A DNA stretch of 7,767 nt from Thermodesulfobacterium sp. (GTDB lineage Bacteria > Desulfobacterota > Thermodesulfobacteria > Thermodesulfobacteriales > Thermodesulfobacteriaceae), in NCBI GenBank assembly GCA_021163085.1, contig JAGGXL010000201.1, forward strand, positions 1-7,767. The letters are read 5' to 3'. Below the pieces are notes generated by a model that was not told the origin of the DNA, did not search any database, and saw nothing but the letters and a program-made list of their open reading frames with translations. Positions 6,787-7,767 of this stretch are shown here, piece by piece; the first letter of the stretch is position 1; every line of letters begins with the position of its first letter. A program made the position numbers and the translations under genes.

Positions 6787-7449
6787 ATGGTGTCTCAAAT
6801 TAGCAATATAAATACCACAGGAAATTCTAATACACAGAGGGTTGCTAAAAAAGTTTTAGATATGCAGGACTTCATTCAACTTTTCATTACCCAATTACAG
6901 TATCAAGATCCCATGAATCCTATAGAGAATAACGAGATGGCGATTCAGCTTGCTCTTTTTAATCAGGTAGATCAGCTTTTTAAAATTAATGAAACACTTG
7001 ATAATTTGGTAAATATGGCTAAATCTCTTGATCTGGCTTATGTTTCAAATCTTGTTGATAAAAGAGTAAAAATTGAAAGTAATATAGGAAGGGTAGAAAA
7101 TGGAGAATTTTTAGGAGGAGAATTTACCTTGGAAGAGCCTGTGAATTATTTAGAAATTGTAATAAGAGATAGTAAAGGAAATTTAATTGACAAACAGCAA
7201 CTTAGTGGACTTCAGGCTGGAACTTATAAAATTGACTGGGATGCAACAGATAAAAACGGAAATAAAGTTTCAGATGGTAATTACACATTTTCTATAGTGA
7301 TTCCCTATGAAAATACAACTAAAACTATAACTCCTACTATGATAGCTCAGGTCACAGGAGCTAAGCTTGGAGATGATATACAAGTAGTTGTTAATGATAA
7401 CTACACTTTAGATATAGAAAATATAAAAGAATTGATAAGAGGGGAGTAA
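6787..7449 (+). CDS. flgD: Flagellar hook cap / assembly scaffold protein FlgD
   Basis: FlgD sits at the tip of the growing hook, is required for FlgE subunits to assemble, and is discarded when the hook is finished. The 220-residue protein has the usual length and layout. The N-terminal FlgD domain (about 22-75) contains DFIQLFITQLQYQDPMNP (28-45) and NNEMAIQLALFNQVDQLF (48-65), both hallmarks: FL.LL..QL..QDP.nP and .E...QLA.F. The segment at about 85-100 (YVSNLVDKRVKI) leads into the Ig-like FlgD domain (about 112-172), which has IRDSKGNLI and the WDATDKNGNKVSDGNYTF strand-turn pattern (151-168). The C-terminal part returns to the VTGAKLGDD type that closes the Tudor-like fold of the family. 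There is no signal peptide, as expected for a flagellar type III export substrate. The ATG at 6787 has a strong Shine-Dalgarno sequence. The gene lies 15 nt after fliK and 2 nt before flgE, so it is part of the same operon. Confidence 0.95.
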   Translation: MVSQISNINTTGNSNTQRVAKKVLDMQDFIQLFITQLQYQDPMNPIENNEMAIQLALFNQVDQLFKINETLDNLVNMAKSLDLAYVSNLVDKRVKIESNIGRVENGEFLGGEFTLEEPVNYLEIVIRDSKGNLIDKQQLSGLQAGTYKIDWDATDKNGNKVSDGNYTFSIVIPYENTTKTITPTMIAQVTGAKLGDDIQVVVNDNYTLDIENIKELIRGE

Positions 7450-7451
7450 TT

Positions 7452-7767
7452 ATGGGTGTATTTGGCACTATTTATACATGTTATAGTGGGGTTTGCACAA
7501 CTACCACAGGTATGAAAGTAGTTGCTGATAATATTGCAAATCTTGATACCACGGGTTTTAAAAGAAGCAGATATGAGTTTGAAAACGAAACAGCTGCAGC
7601 AACTCAAGAAGTGTTTGTCAAAGAAAAAGGGTTAGGGAGCATGGTAAAAAGCATAAGAACCTTATACACTCAAGGAGGGATTACTACAACTGATGTTCCC
7701 ACTGATCTTGCTATTTCTGGTAAAGGATTTTTTATAGTTTCAGACCAAAATGGTAATATTTTCTATA
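7452..7767 (+). CDS. flgE: Flagellar hook protein FlgE, N-terminal part (truncated by window end)
   Basis: FlgE polymerises into the flexible hook joining the basal body to the filament. The first 105 codons are visible. GMKVVADNIANLDTTGFKRS (residues 20-39) is the flagellar basal-body rod/hook N-terminal domain, with the NIAN..TTGFKR signature. QGGITTTDVPTDLAISGKGF (about 76-95) followed by FIV is the second hallmark, QG....T..plDlAI.G.GFF. These motifs are shared with FlgF and FlgG; FlgE is preferred because the start MGVFGTIYTCYSG resembles the FlgE start (MSLFGALYTGVSG type) and the gene comes directly after fliK-flgD. The ATG at 7452 follows GGGGAG (7441-7446), which overlaps the end of flgD, so translational coupling is likely. 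Unusually for an extracellular flagellar protein, there are cysteines at positions 10 and 15. The 3' part is outside the window. Confidence 0.88.
   Translation, partial: MGVFGTIYTCYSGVCTTTTGMKVVADNIANLDTTGFKRSRYEFENETAAATQEVFVKEKGLGSMVKSIRTLYTQGGITTTDVPTDLAISGKGFFIVSDQNGNIFY

Noticed and set aside
6592..6798. Antisense open frame across the fliK end and flgD start
   Set aside because: The Ile/Phe-rich translation is what AT-rich antisense DNA gives by chance; it covers the fliK/flgD ribosome-binding region and has no supporting start signal.
7401..7607. Antisense open frame across the flgD/flgE junction
   Set aside because: It overlaps two well-supported genes on the other strand, including conserved FlgE codons, and has no domain.

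Overview
The window comes from an AT-rich bacterial chromosome and has two functional blocks on the + strand. The first (about 1-5042) is the 3' end of a respiratory complex I (nuo) operon: the tail of nuoK, then complete nuoL, nuoM and nuoN. The second (about 5206-7767) is the start of a flagellar hook operon: a FliK-type hook-length control gene, flgD (hook cap/scaffold) and the 5' end of flgE (hook protein). Every gene is intact as far as it is visible. I see no frameshift, RNA gene, insertion sequence or CRISPR array.

Within each block the genes are tightly packed, each with a purine-rich Shine-Dalgarno sequence. Gaps are 3 nt (nuoK-nuoL), 18 nt (nuoL-nuoM), 13 nt (nuoM-nuoN from its preferred ATG), 15 nt (fliK-flgD) and 2 nt (flgD-flgE). 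The only real intergenic space is 5043-5205. It holds an imperfect inverted repeat just after nuoN, three AAAATCYT direct repeats at 11-12 bp spacing, and a very good match to a sigma-54 (RpoN) promoter at 5151-5166. The predicted transcript start, near 5177, gives a leader of about 29 nt before the GTG start of fliK. The hook operon therefore looks like a separate, RpoN- and activator-dependent unit rather than read-through from nuo.

NuoL, NuoM and NuoN are the three antiporter-like membrane-arm subunits that pump protons during quinone reduction. All carry the expected membrane Lys/Glu residues. FliK, FlgD and FlgE build the flagellar hook: FlgD caps the growing hook, FlgE polymerises beneath it, and FliK measures length and triggers the export switch. 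The two blocks are linked only indirectly, in that one makes proton-motive force and the other builds a machine that commonly uses it.

The organism is a flagellated, respiring, Gram-negative-type bacterium with low GC. The Nuo sequence style, the RpoN-type hook promoter and the composition would suit a thermophilic lineage such as Thermodesulfobacteriota, Nitrospirota or Aquificota, but this is an impression that I cannot verify here. I found no novel system. The most interesting part is the regulatory architecture of the nuo/flagellar boundary.
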